Below the pieces are notes generated by a model. That model worked only from the letters and a program-made list of their open reading frames with translations, did no database searches and was not told the origin of the DNA. A stretch of DNA of 64,000 bases from Mycobacterium sp. AZCC_0083 (lineage in GTDB: Bacteria > Actinomycetota > Actinomycetes > Mycobacteriales > Mycobacteriaceae), in contig NZ_JACHGP010000014.1 of NCBI RefSeq assembly GCF_014202335.1, forward strand, positions 124,001 through 188,000, in the 5' to 3' direction. Shown piece after piece: positions 49,850 to 58,610 of the stretch (position 1 is its first letter; each line of letters begins with the position of its first letter). The position numbers and the translations under genes were made by a program.

Positions 49850-51160
49850 ATGACAACCGCAGAAACCGCCTGGACCGAGGCGATGCGATACGACAACAGG
49901 CACGACCCATACCGGTTCTTCGACGAACTCCGCAAGACGCCCGTCGTACAGGTGGCCGACAAGGTCTACGTGGTCGCCGGCTACCGCGAGCTCCTCCAGC
50001 TCGCGCACGACCCCCATGTCAGCTCTGACATGAGCCGCAGCCCCATCTCGGCCAAACCGGCGGCTCACGTGCAACCCGACATCGGCGCCGAGCACATGCA
50101 GGCCTATGGCACCGAACCGAGCCTGATCGTGTCCGACCCGGCCAAGCACGACAAGCAACGCAGGCAGGTGATGCGGCACTTCGCGCCACCACACTCCCCA
50201 GATGTCATCCCCAACATGGCAGTCGACATCCAGGCACTGTGCAACGACTCGCTAGACGCGATCAAGGCCAAGGGCGCCAACGTCTTCGACGTCGTCGATG
50301 ACTATGCCTATCCGGTGCCGGTCGCGGTGATCTGCCAGATCCTCGGTGTCCCGTTGAAGGACGAACCCACCTTCCACGGCTGGATCTTCGACTTCATGGC
50401 GGGCGCCGACATGGGCCCGGACGCTGCGACCGAAGAAGGCCGGGCCCGCGCGCAAAAGGGCAAGGAAAGTACGGCTGCACTCACGGCCTATATGGCCGAG
50501 CTGATACAGGGGTTCCTGACGGATCCACAGGACAACGTGCTGTCGAAGCTGGTGAACGACAAGGACGGTCCGGACGGGCCGATGACACCGCAAGAGGCTG
50601 CTGCCAACGCGATGTTGCTGCTGATCGCGGGTCACGACTCGACTGTCAACACGATCGCACACTCTGTGCTGCTCCTACTGCGCAATCCCGAGTCGCTCGA
50701 ATTGCTCCGCGAGAAGCCAGAACTCATCCCAAAGGCCATCGAGGAGGTGCTTCGGCTGCAGTCCGCAGTTCAGTTCTTCCCAAGCCGCAGCGTGACCGCC
50801 GACGTCGAGGTTGGGGGGACCGTGATCCCCGCAGGCTCTGCGGTGCATCTGCTGTATGGCGCGGCCAACCGCGATCCCAAGCGCTTCCCCGACCCCGAGA
50901 AGTTCGACATCCAGCGCCAGGACAACCAACACGTGGGCTGGGGCCGAGGAGTGCACAGTTGCGTCGGTGGTCCACTGGCACGACTGGAGGTCAACATCGC
51001 GTTGGAGACGTTCCTGAGGCGCGTCGAGAATCCGCGACTGGTCGTCGATCCGCCGCCGTACCGGCAGAACCAGATCTTCCGCGGGCCGCTGCATCTCCAG
51101 GTCGAGTTCGACCGGATCAAGGCGAGCGAAGCGACGGGAAAGGGAGGGCCTGACGGGTGA
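49850..51160 (+). CDS. Cytochrome P450
   Basis: 436 residues. The oxygen-binding I helix is LLLIAGHDSTVNT (Ala260 to Thr265). The K-helix ExxR is EEVLRLQS, and the heme loop GWGRGVHSCVGGPLARLE supplies the axial Cys371. It is a soluble bacterial class I enzyme with no membrane anchor. The operon carries its own ferredoxin, reductase and an alcohol dehydrogenase, so the substrate is probably hydroxylated and then oxidised to a ketone or aldehyde. The CYP family cannot be assigned by eye. Confidence 0.95.
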   Translation: MTTAETAWTEAMRYDNRHDPYRFFDELRKTPVVQVADKVYVVAGYRELLQLAHDPHVSSDMSRSPISAKPAAHVQPDIGAEHMQAYGTEPSLIVSDPAKHDKQRRQVMRHFAPPHSPDVIPNMAVDIQALCNDSLDAIKAKGANVFDVVDDYAYPVPVAVICQILGVPLKDEPTFHGWIFDFMAGADMGPDAATEEGRARAQKGKESTAALTAYMAELIQGFLTDPQDNVLSKLVNDKDGPDGPMTPQEAAANAMLLLIAGHDSTVNTIAHSVLLLLRNPESLELLREKPELIPKAIEEVLRLQSAVQFFPSRSVTADVEVGGTVIPAGSAVHLLYGAANRDPKRFPDPEKFDIQRQDNQHVGWGRGVHSCVGGPLARLEVNIALETFLRRVENPRLVVDPPPYRQNQIFRGPLHLQVEFDRIKASEATGKGGPDG

Positions 51161-52197
51161 AGGCCTTCCAGTTCGTCGAATGGCAACAGCCTGGCCAACT
51201 TCGTGATGTCCCGGTTCCAGATCCTGGGCCGGGGGAGGTGCTGGTCAAGGTCGGCGGCGCGGGAGCTTGTCACTCGGATCTTCATCTCCTCGAAGCTCCG
51301 GCCGGGTCACGGTCGTTCACGCTGCCCTTCACGCTTGGGCATGAGAACGCGGGTTGGGTCGAGAAGATGGGGCCTGGCGCAACGGGTTTCGCGCAAGGTG
51401 ATCCCGTCATCGTGTACGGACCGTGGGGGTGCGGCCTGTGCATGAACTGTCGCAAGGGAATGGAGAACTACTGCGAGACACCGGGAAAGCCGAGCCCGGG
51501 CGGCCTCGGTGGCACCGACGGCGGAATGGCCGAATACGTCCTAGTTCCGGCTACCCGCTACCTGATCCCGCTGGGCAGCCTGGATCCGCGTGAGGCGGCT
51601 CCGCTTACCGATGCGGGCCTGACGAGCTATCACGCTGTGAAGCGTTCCGTGCATCTGCTGGGACCGGGTTCGACGGCGGTGGTGATCGGTGCAGGCGGAC
51701 TCGGCCAGATGGCGATCCAGGTGCTCAAGGCGCTCAGCAGCGCGACAGCCGTTGTCGCGGTGGACACTTCCGACGACAAACTGAAGATCGCCAAGGAGAT
51801 GGGTGCCGATGAGGGGCTGGTGTCCGGCGACGATGCCGTCAAGCGCATCAAGGACATCACCCGCGGACAGGGCGCCGAACTGGTGCTGGACCTGGTCGGC
51901 GTCACCCCGACGCTCACGATGGCTGCCCAGGTATCGCGCGTCCTCGGGCACCTCGCCATCGTCGGAGTCGGCAACGCGACCTTGCCGGTCAACTTCAACA
52001 GCCCGCCGCACGAGTGCTCGGTCGCATCACCGTTCTGGGGATCGATCCCCGAACTCATCGAGGTCGTCACCCTCGCCCAAGCCGGCAAGATCAAGATGCT
52101 CGTCGAACACTTCTCGCTCGACGATGCCGCGCACGCCTATGACCTGCTGCACCACGGCAAGATTCAGGGCCGCGCGGTCATCACGCCCAACGACTGA
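51157..52197 (+). CDS. Zinc-dependent alcohol dehydrogenase (MDR family)
   Basis: 346 residues from a GTG overlapping the P450 stop (GTGA). Catalytic zinc ligands lie in GACHSDLHL and LGHENAGWV. The structural zinc is held by the four Cys of CGLCMNCRKGMENYC. The NAD site is VVIGAGGLGQMAIQVLKAL followed by Asp in VAVDTSDDK, which favours NAD over NADP. It oxidises the alcohol made by the P450. It converges on the thioesterase gene with a 1-base gap. Confidence 0.93.
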   Translation: MKAFQFVEWQQPGQLRDVPVPDPGPGEVLVKVGGAGACHSDLHLLEAPAGSRSFTLPFTLGHENAGWVEKMGPGATGFAQGDPVIVYGPWGCGLCMNCRKGMENYCETPGKPSPGGLGGTDGGMAEYVLVPATRYLIPLGSLDPREAAPLTDAGLTSYHAVKRSVHLLGPGSTAVVIGAGGLGQMAIQVLKALSSATAVVAVDTSDDKLKIAKEMGADEGLVSGDDAVKRIKDITRGQGAELVLDLVGVTPTLTMAAQVSRVLGHLAIVGVGNATLPVNFNSPPHECSVASPFWGSIPELIEVVTLAQAGKIKMLVEHFSLDDAAHAYDLLHHGKIQGRAVITPND

Positions 52198-52198
52198 C

Positions 52199-52624
52199 TC
52201 AGCCGACCTTGTAGGTCGCGATCGCCTTCGCGACGAGCTCGCCGTCCGGCGTCACCACGTCGACGTCGCAGTTGACCAGCGACCTGCCCTGCCGCAACAC
52301 GCGGCCGACGCCGATTAGGTCGGTCGCGCGGGCGGGGGCGAGGAACTGCATCGCCATCGACACGGTGACCCCGCGCAGCGACGGAGCTGCCTCGACGCCT
52401 GCCCACGCCGCCGCCATCACGGTGACGTCGGCCAGTGACGCAATGGCGCCGCCGTGCACCATGTCGCCGAGCGTGACGTTCGTCGGGTCCCACGGCATCC
52501 GCAGCCGCACCTCGTCGCCGTCGAGCACCTCGGCGACGATGCCGAGCTTGGCGACGAACGGTGACTGCGGGATGAACTGGGCCATGATCTCGGCGCCAGT
52601 GGGCGCGGTTGCGGGAAGAGACAT
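52199..52624 (-). CDS. PaaI-type hotdog thioesterase
   Basis: 141 residues. The hotdog pattern LGDMVHGGAIASLADVTVMAAAW contains the HGG loop with the acidic Asp used by PaaI-type acyl-CoA thioesterases. The C-terminal strand GRVLRQGRSLVNCDVDVVTPDGELVAKA is also typical. It hydrolyses acyl- or aryl-CoA thioesters. It is divergent from the lipoprotein gene at 52694 over a 69-base gap and probably monocistronic. Confidence 0.85.
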   Translation of the reverse strand: MSLPATAPTGAEIMAQFIPQSPFVAKLGIVAEVLDGDEVRLRMPWDPTNVTLGDMVHGGAIASLADVTVMAAAWAGVEAAPSLRGVTVSMAMQFLAPARATDLIGVGRVLRQGRSLVNCDVDVVTPDGELVAKAIATYKVG

Positions 52625-52693
52625 GCCTCCAGTATCTGGGGCCGATCAATTACCTGTGGGGTAACGGAGCTGGTCGGCGTGGAGGATGGGCGG

Positions 52694-53506
52694 ATGAGGT
52701 CGATCCGGCTGGCCGTGTTCTCCGCGTTGGTTGTCGTGCTCGCTGCGGCGTGCAGCTCGACGACGACGTCGGCTCCCACGTCGCAGCCGACGGCCGGCCT
52801 GCAGCAAGTTCTGCAGCGCGGCACGGTCCGTGTCTGCAGCACCGGCGACTACCGCCCGTTCACCTATCGCGACGCAGCCGGCAATTGGAGCGGACTCGAC
52901 ATCGAGATGGCCCACGACATGGCCGCTCGGTTGGGAGTTCGGCTGGACCTGGTGCCGACGACATGGGCGAATTTGGTCGGCGATCTGGACACCAAGTGCG
53001 ACGTCGCCATGGGCGGAATCAGCATCACGCTCAAGCGCGCCACGCAGGCCGTCTACAGCGCGCCCTACTTGCGTGATGGAAAAGCTGCCATCGTCCGGTG
53101 CGCGGACGCCTCGAAGTTCCAGACGCTCGGCGACATGGACCGGCCAGGTGTCCGAGTGGTGGTCAACCCCGGCGGCACCAATGCCGACTTCGACAAGGAG
53201 CACCTGCACAATGCGCAGATCGTGACCTATCCGGACAACAACACGATCTTCGGGCAACTCACCAGCAATGCGGCCGACGTCATGATCACCGACGCCAGCG
53301 AGATCCGCTGGGAGGCCAATCAAGACCGGCAACTGTGCGGCCAGAGTCTGGACCACCCGTTCACCTTCGAGCAGAAGGCCTATCTCGTTCCGCGGTCCGC
53401 GAGTGACCTGCAGCAGTGGATCAACCAGTGGCTCAACATCGCGCAGCACGATGGAACGTATGCGGCCCTGAGCCAGAAGTACCTCGGTGCGGTGATCGGG
53501 CCGTGA
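52694..53506 (+). CDS. Family-3 solute-binding lipoprotein (amino-acid/PheC-like)
   Basis: 270 residues from ATG with GGAGG eight bases upstream. Lipoprotein signal IRLAVFSALVVVLAAAC ends in lipobox AAAC. The mature protein has the family-3 pattern RGTVRVCSTGDYRPFTYRDAAGNWSGLDIEMAHDMAARLG and ISITLKRATQAVYSAPYL. No permease or ATPase genes are adjacent. An orphan binding protein of this kind can be a cyclohexadienyl-dehydratase-like enzyme (PheC), a sensor or an importer part; PheC-like sequences share the DYRPF...GLDIEMA arrangement. Confidence 0.82.
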   Translation: MRSIRLAVFSALVVVLAAACSSTTTSAPTSQPTAGLQQVLQRGTVRVCSTGDYRPFTYRDAAGNWSGLDIEMAHDMAARLGVRLDLVPTTWANLVGDLDTKCDVAMGGISITLKRATQAVYSAPYLRDGKAAIVRCADASKFQTLGDMDRPGVRVVVNPGGTNADFDKEHLHNAQIVTYPDNNTIFGQLTSNAADVMITDASEIRWEANQDRQLCGQSLDHPFTFEQKAYLVPRSASDLQQWINQWLNIAQHDGTYAALSQKYLGAVIGP

Positions 53507-53516
53507 GCGACTTCCC

Positions 53517-53575
53517 GCGAGCAGTCACAAAGGGCCCTCATTTGGGCCGCTTCAGGGCCGTTTGCGTCTGCTCGC
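53517..53575. terminator. Imperfect long hairpin GCGAGCAG...CTGCTCGC after the lipoprotein gene
   Basis: GCGAGCAG (53517-53524) pairs with CTGCTCGC (53568-53575). Allowing four mismatches, the arms extend to 20 bases (53517-53536 and 53556-53575), with GGGCC runs inside. It starts 10 bases after the stop and ends before the cysD leader, so it may end transcription. The TTTGCGTCTGCTCGC arm resembles a word often seen in mycobacterial intergenic DNA (memory, not checked). Confidence 0.55.
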
Positions 53576-53668
53576 GCAGGTAGAACATTGACACCGTACT
53601 GCCCCGTTCGTTACATTCCTGGTCATGCTTGCAATTCTGGTCATATCTACCAACTTAGTGATGAAGTC

Positions 53669-54595
53669 ATGACGGAGGTTCAGGTCGATCCGCAGGCGGC
53701 CCGCTACGAGCTGAGCCATCTGCGGTCGCTCGAGGCCGAGGCCATCCACATCATCCGCGAGGTCGCCGCCGAGTTCGAGCGGCCGGTCCTGCTGTTCTCC
53801 GGCGGCAAGGACTCGATCGTCATGTTGCACCTGGCCATCAAGGCGTTCCGGCCCGGCCGGCTGCCGTTCCCGGTCATGCACGTCGACACCGGCCACAACT
53901 TCGACGAAGTACTGCAGGCGCGCGACGAGTTGGTCGCCGAGTCGGGGGTGCGGCTCGTCGTCGCCAAGGTGCAGGACGACATCGATGCCGGCCGAGTGGT
54001 CGAGACCATCCCGTCGCGCAACCCGATGCAGACCTTCACGCTGCTGCGCGCCATCCGGGAGAACAAGTTCGACGCCGCATTCGGCGGCGCGCGCCGCGAC
54101 GAGGAGAAGGCGCGGGCCAAGGAGCGGGTGTTCAGCTTCCGTGACGAGTTCGGTCAGTGGGACCCGAAGGTGCAGCGGCCCGAACTGTGGAACCTCTACA
54201 ACGGCAGGCACCACAAGGGCGAGCACATCCGGGCGTTCCCGCTGTCCAACTGGACCGAGTTCGACATCTGGTCCTACATCGGCGCCGAGAAGATCAAGCT
54301 GCCGTCGATCTATTACGCCCACCAGCGCAAGGTGTTTCAGCGCGACGGCATGTTCCTGGCGGTGCACAAGTACCTGCAGCCGCGCAAGGACGAGGAGATC
54401 GTCGAGAAGACCGTGCGGTTCCGCACCGTCGGCGACGTCACGTGCACCGGTTGCGTCGAGTCGTCGGCGGGCACGGTGTCCGAGGTGATCGCCGAGACGG
54501 CCGTATCGCGGCTCACCGAGCGGGGCGCCACCCGCGCCGACGACAGGATTTCCGAGGCTGGCATGGAAGACCGCAAGCGAGAGGGCTATTTCTGA
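53669..54595 (+). CDS. cysD: Sulfate adenylyltransferase small subunit
   Basis: 308 residues; the ATG before TEVQVDPQAARYELSHL was chosen because family members begin near this point. The PP-loop LLFSGGKDSIVML (residues 44-49 core SGGKDS) binds ATP, and HVDTGHNFDEVL, FGGARRDEEKARAKER and the C-terminal RFRTVGDVTCTGCVESSA are family hallmarks. With CysN it makes adenosine 5'-phosphosulfate from sulfate and ATP, driven by GTP hydrolysis. Its TGA overlaps the ATG of the MSACAK mini-frame. The A/T-richer leader 53590-53668 should contain the promoter. Confidence 0.96.
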   Translation: MTEVQVDPQAARYELSHLRSLEAEAIHIIREVAAEFERPVLLFSGGKDSIVMLHLAIKAFRPGRLPFPVMHVDTGHNFDEVLQARDELVAESGVRLVVAKVQDDIDAGRVVETIPSRNPMQTFTLLRAIRENKFDAAFGGARRDEEKARAKERVFSFRDEFGQWDPKVQRPELWNLYNGRHHKGEHIRAFPLSNWTEFDIWSYIGAEKIKLPSIYYAHQRKVFQRDGMFLAVHKYLQPRKDEEIVEKTVRFRTVGDVTCTGCVESSAGTVSEVIAETAVSRLTERGATRADDRISEAGMEDRKREGYF

Positions 54596-54630
54596 TGAGC
54601 GCTTGCGCGAAGAAGAGAAAGCACAGTTGA
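54595..54630 (+). CDS. Putative 11-codon ORF MSACAKKRKHS between cysD and cysNC
   Basis: ATG overlaps the cysD stop (TGATG at 54593-54597) and its TGA overlaps the cysNC start (TGATG at 54628-54632), so a ribosome could run through all three. The peptide is short and basic, with one Cys. The leading 20 bases are identical to those between oppC and oppD (complement of 34307-34326). AGAAGAGAAAG inside it is the likely ribosome site of cysNC. Translation is unproven. Cys-containing leader peptides regulate sulfur genes in mycobacteria, but those are leaderless upstream frames rich in Cys, unlike this one. Confidence 0.45.
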   Translation: MSACAKKRKHS

Positions 54631-56480
54631 TGGCAACCTTATTGCGCATCGCCACCGCGGGCTCAGTGGACGACGGCAAGTCGACCCTGATCGGTCGGCT
54701 GCTCTTCGACTCCAAGGCCGTCATGGAGGACCAGCTGGCCGCGGTCGAGAAGACCTCCAAGGAGCGCGGGCACGACTACACCGACCTCGCCCTGGTGACC
54801 GACGGCCTGCGCGCCGAGCGTGAGCAGGGCATCACGATCGACGTCGCCTACCGCTACTTCGCAACGGCCAAGCGGAAATTCATCATCGCCGACACCCCAG
54901 GGCACACGCAGTACACCCGGAACATGGTGACCGGCACGTCGACGGCCCAACTGGCGATCGTGCTCGTCGACGCCCGACACGGATTGCTCGAACAGTCGCG
55001 TCGGCACGCCTTCCTGGCGTCCCTGCTGGGCATCCGCCACATCGTGCTTGCGGTCAACAAGATGGATCTGGTCGACTGGGACGAGGAGCGATTCGAGAAG
55101 ATCCGCGACGACTTCCACGAATTCGCCGCACGGCTGGACATCCACGACGTGACGTCCATCCCGCTGTCGGCGCTCAACGGCGACAACGTGGTGACCAAGT
55201 CGGATCTCACCCCGTGGTACGAGGGCCCGGCACTGCTCACCCATCTCGAAGAGGTCTACATCGCCGGGGACCGAAACCTCGTCGACGTGCGCTTCCCGGT
55301 CCAGTACGTGATTCGGCCGCAGACCCGCGAGCACGCCGACCACCGCAGCTACGCGGGCACGGTGGCCAGCGGTGTCATGCGTCCCGGTGACGAGATCGTG
55401 GTTCTGCCAACGGGCAAGACCAGCCGCATCACCGTGATCGAGGGTCCGAGCGGTCAAGTCGCCGAGGCATTTCCGCCGATGGCGGTGTCGATCAGCCTGG
55501 CCGACGACATCGACATCTCCCGCGGCGACATGATCACGCGGGTCAACAACCAGCCGCACGCCACCCAGGACTTCGACGCCACCGTCTGCTGGATGGCCGA
55601 CGAGACGGCGCTGGAGCCGGGCCGTGACTACGTCATCAAGCACACCACCCGCACGACGCGCGCCAAGGTGACCGCGCTGGACTACCGGCTCGACGTCAAT
55701 ACGCTGCACCGCGACAAGGGCGCTACGGCGTTGAAGCTCAACGAACTCGGACGTGTCACGCTGCGCACGCAGGTGCCGTTGTTACTCGACGAGTACTCGC
55801 GCAATGCCGCCACCGGATCGTTCATCCTGATCGACCCCGACACCAACGGCACCGTCGCTGCCGGCATGGTCCGCGACACGTCACCTGCCGCAGGTCGGAC
55901 GGCGAGCCCCAATGCCATTCGGCACCAGAACCTCGTCACCGCGCAGGACCGCCTGTCGCGGGGGAGCACGGTGTGGTTCACCGGGCTTTCCGGTTCGGGT
56001 AAGTCGTCGGTGGCGATGCTGGTCGAGCAGAAGCTGCTCGAAAGCGGCCGTCCCGCTTACGTTCTCGACGGCGACAACCTGCGCCACGGGCTGAACGCCG
56101 ACCTCGGTTTCTCGATGGCCGACCGCGCCGAGAACCTCCGCAGGCTGGCCCACATCGCCACGCTGCTCGCCGATTCCGGGCAGATCGTGCTGGTACCCGC
56201 CATCAGTCCACTCGCGGAGCACCGCGCATTGGCCCGCAAGGTGCACGCCGACCAGGGTTACGACTTCTTCGAGGTGTTCTGCGACACCCCGATTGAGGAC
56301 TGCGAACGTCGTGATCCCAAGGGCCTCTACGCGAAGGCACGGGCGGGGGAGATCACCCACTTCACCGGTATCGACAGCCCGTATCAGCGGCCGAAGAAGC
56401 CGGACCTTCGCCTCACGCCGGATCAGTCGGTGGAGGCGCTGGCACAGCAGGTCGTCGACATGATCAGCGCGCCGCGGTGA
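54630..56480 (+). CDS. cysNC: Bifunctional sulfate adenylyltransferase GTPase subunit / APS kinase
   Basis: 616 residues. The CysN GTPase domain has the P-loop AGSVDDGKSTLIGRL (near residues 10-24), G2/G3 region REQGITIDVAYRYF and DTPGHTQYTRNM, and G4 NKMDLVDW. Two beta-barrel domains follow. The CysC APS kinase domain starts near residue 440, with its P-loop WFTGLSGSGKSSVAML and DGDNLRHGLNADLGFS. It makes APS with CysD and then phosphorylates it to PAPS. The ATG used overlaps the mini-frame stop. The fused form matches M. tuberculosis Rv1286 from memory. Confidence 0.96.
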   Translation: MATLLRIATAGSVDDGKSTLIGRLLFDSKAVMEDQLAAVEKTSKERGHDYTDLALVTDGLRAEREQGITIDVAYRYFATAKRKFIIADTPGHTQYTRNMVTGTSTAQLAIVLVDARHGLLEQSRRHAFLASLLGIRHIVLAVNKMDLVDWDEERFEKIRDDFHEFAARLDIHDVTSIPLSALNGDNVVTKSDLTPWYEGPALLTHLEEVYIAGDRNLVDVRFPVQYVIRPQTREHADHRSYAGTVASGVMRPGDEIVVLPTGKTSRITVIEGPSGQVAEAFPPMAVSISLADDIDISRGDMITRVNNQPHATQDFDATVCWMADETALEPGRDYVIKHTTRTTRAKVTALDYRLDVNTLHRDKGATALKLNELGRVTLRTQVPLLLDEYSRNAATGSFILIDPDTNGTVAAGMVRDTSPAAGRTASPNAIRHQNLVTAQDRLSRGSTVWFTGLSGSGKSSVAMLVEQKLLESGRPAYVLDGDNLRHGLNADLGFSMADRAENLRRLAHIATLLADSGQIVLVPAISPLAEHRALARKVHADQGYDFFEVFCDTPIEDCERRDPKGLYAKARAGEITHFTGIDSPYQRPKKPDLRLTPDQSVEALAQQVVDMISAPR

Positions 56481-57274
56481 CCGGCGGGCAGTCCGCGCAA
56501 GCGCGGCTCCAGCGAAGCGACCGGGGGTTGGCCGCAGATCACGAGCTGGCGGCACGGCTGGCCACCGAGGCGGGTGAACTGCTGCTCGGCGTGCGCATCG
56601 AGTTCGCGGAAGCCACCGTCTCCGAGCGAAAGGACGCTGGAGACAGGCGCGCTCACGAATATCTGATGAAGGCCCTTGCTGCGGAACGCCCCGAGGACGC
56701 GGTGCTCTCCGAAGAGGCCTCCGAAGAAGAGAAGGCCAATTCGGCACGGCTGAGTGCCAACCGGGTGTGGATCGTCGACCCGCTCGACGGCACGCGTGAG
56801 TTCTCCGAACTCGGCCGCGAGGACTGGGCCGTACACGTCGCGCTGTGGGAAGCGGGCGAGTTGGTGGCAGGCGCCGTTGCGCTGCCCGCCCAAGGCGTCA
56901 CCCTGGCCACCCCCGACGTCGCCGCGCCGCCCGCAGCGCCAGCCACCCCGCGGATCGTCGTCTCGCGCACCCGCCCACCCGCGGTGGCGCTGGCCGTCCG
57001 CGACGCTCTGGGCGGCACGCTCGTCGAAATGGGTTCGGCGGGAGCCAAAGTCTCCTCGGTCGTGCAGGGCATCTCCGATGTCTACGTGCACGCAGGCGGT
57101 CAGTACGAGTGGGACTCCGCGGCGCCGGTTGCCGTGGCCCGGGCCGCAGGTCTGTTCACCTCCCGCATCGACGGCTCGCCGTTGATCTACAACCAGGTAG
57201 ACGTGTCGCTACCCGACCTCATCGTGTGCCGACCGGAGTTGGCCGAGGCGGTGTTGGCCGTCACCGCAGGCTAA
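56477..57274 (+). CDS. cysQ: 3'(2'),5'-bisphosphate nucleotidase (CysQ, inositol-monophosphatase fold)
   Basis: 265 residues from a GTG overlapping the cysNC stop (GTGA). Metal-site motifs are SEEASEEE, VDPLDGTREF and, near the C-terminus, QYEWDSAAPVAVARAAG. The fold is FIG/IMPase. CysQ dephosphorylates PAP to AMP, relieving product inhibition after sulfonation, and can hydrolyse PAPS; its position directly behind cysDNC supports this over inositol phosphatase activity. Confidence 0.92.
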   Translation: MTGGQSAQARLQRSDRGLAADHELAARLATEAGELLLGVRIEFAEATVSERKDAGDRRAHEYLMKALAAERPEDAVLSEEASEEEKANSARLSANRVWIVDPLDGTREFSELGREDWAVHVALWEAGELVAGAVALPAQGVTLATPDVAAPPAAPATPRIVVSRTRPPAVALAVRDALGGTLVEMGSAGAKVSSVVQGISDVYVHAGGQYEWDSAAPVAVARAAGLFTSRIDGSPLIYNQVDVSLPDLIVCRPELAEAVLAVTAG

Positions 57275-57317
57275 TTGCCGCATGGACCTGCCCTGCGACG
57301 GTGGCAGAATTTCGGTG

Positions 57318-57904
57318 GTGGGTTTCTACGATTGCACGTGCATGTTGACCGGCGTCAGCGTCGATCGGGTCGGCGCGCCTGCGGTGATCCTGCGGCACAC
57401 GGCCACCGGGTATGAGCCGGTCGCGGCATCGAGGACTTGGTCTCCGTGATCGAACGGACCTGCTCGTGCTGGGAGCGCTACGGCAACTTCTATCCGCCAT
57501 CGACCGTGCTCGACGGAGACGTCATCGTCTACGCGTTCATCGCGCAGCCCATCTGGGACGCCGTCGCCGGAAAAGCGTCGGCAGCCCCGACGCTCGAAGC
57601 GGATTTCCTCCGTGCGTTCGGTGCCAGCACGACGGCACGTGAGATCTACGACGGGCATCTGTCCGAGGTGGCCGAACAGGTGCGTCAGCTCGCGGCCGTC
57701 TCCGAGTTCGTCCGCGGGCACGAAATGCGTTGGGCGCCACCGGGTGGGCAAGAACAAAAGTATTGGATGCACAGCTACGATCAGAACAGCACGGAGGACT
57801 GGTTCGCGTTCATCGCGACTGCGCGGCTCGACTATAGCGGCGAACCGGCGATCCAGACGGCTCTCGACGTGTGCGCGGACATCGTTCGCAGATGGGCGGA
57901 CTGA
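57318..57904 (+). pseudogene. Frameshifted or internally deleted hypothetical gene
   Basis: Two adjoining frames look like parts of one protein. The first, from GTG 57318, reads GFYDCTCMLTGVSVDR...GYEPVAASRTWSP and stops near 57450. The second reads RGIEDLVSVIERTCSCW...DGDVIVYAFIAQPIWDAVAG and runs to 57904. Related actinobacterial hypothetical proteins, as remembered, join the GFYDCxCMVTGVS start and the VFALIxxxVWDAI end in one chain, with more residues between. So a deletion with frame change near 57415-57425 is likely. The downstream part alone (from about 57437) could still be translated. Function unknown. Confidence 0.5.
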
Positions 57905-57925
57905 GCCCGCAGTACGCTCGACGAC

Positions 57926-58522
57926 ATGAGCAACCCGACGCTGCGTGCCCTGTCCGAGCTTCCTCTTGAGCCCGCGGCGCTGGCCGATTCGACGCTGGTC
58001 CTCATCGACTGCCAGAAGACCTATACCTACGGCGTCATGGAACTCGAGGGCGTGCAGGCCGCACTCGACGAGGCCGCGGTGTTGCTGGACCGGGCCCGCT
58101 CGGCGGGCATTCCGATCATCCATATTCAGCACTCCGACGGTCCGGGTTCGCTGTATGACGTCGACGGCGAGAGCGGCGCGATCGTCGCCAGGGTGGCGCC
58201 GCGCGACGGTGAACCCGTGGTGGTCAAGCAATACCCGAACTCGTTCGTGCAGACCGATCTCGAGGAGCGTCTCAAGGCGGTCGGCGCGTCGAATCTCGTC
58301 ATCGCCGGCTTCATGACGCACATGTGCGTCAACTCGACCGCGCGGGGCGCCTTCAACCTCGGCTATGCGCCGACCGTGGTGGCCGCCGCAACCGCAACCC
58401 GGTCGCTGCCTGGCCTCGGCGGCGAATCGGTAGCTGCCGCGACCGTCCAGTCCGCAAGCCTGGCGGGCATCGCCGACCTGTTCGCCGTCGTGGTGCCCGA
58501 CGCGGTTGCGATCCCGGACTGA
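57926..58522 (+). CDS. Isochorismatase-family cysteine hydrolase
   Basis: 198 residues from ATG. The catalytic triad is visible: Asp28 in STLVLIDCQKTY, Lys101 in VVVKQYPNSF and Cys134 in FMTHMCVNSTARGAF, with the cis-peptide before the Cys loop. Members hydrolyse small amides (nicotinamide, N-carbamoyl compounds, ureas) or isochorismate; Cys at the nucleophile position favours amide hydrolysis. It is cytosolic. No partner gene defines the substrate. Confidence 0.9.
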   Translation: MSNPTLRALSELPLEPAALADSTLVLIDCQKTYTYGVMELEGVQAALDEAAVLLDRARSAGIPIIHIQHSDGPGSLYDVDGESGAIVARVAPRDGEPVVVKQYPNSFVQTDLEERLKAVGASNLVIAGFMTHMCVNSTARGAFNLGYAPTVVAAATATRSLPGLGGESVAAATVQSASLAGIADLFAVVVPDAVAIPD

Positions 58523-58610
58523 CGGCGCCCGACCTGCCTCACCAAGGCGCGCGCCATGACTGACCCTGAAAGTGCTGGTGGGGCCGGGATTTGGGGCTCA
58601 ATCGGTCGCG

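Noticed and set aside
48350..50194. Long minus-strand open frame opposite the P450 electron-transfer genes
   Set aside because: Shadow of the reductase and P450 genes; no motif of its own.
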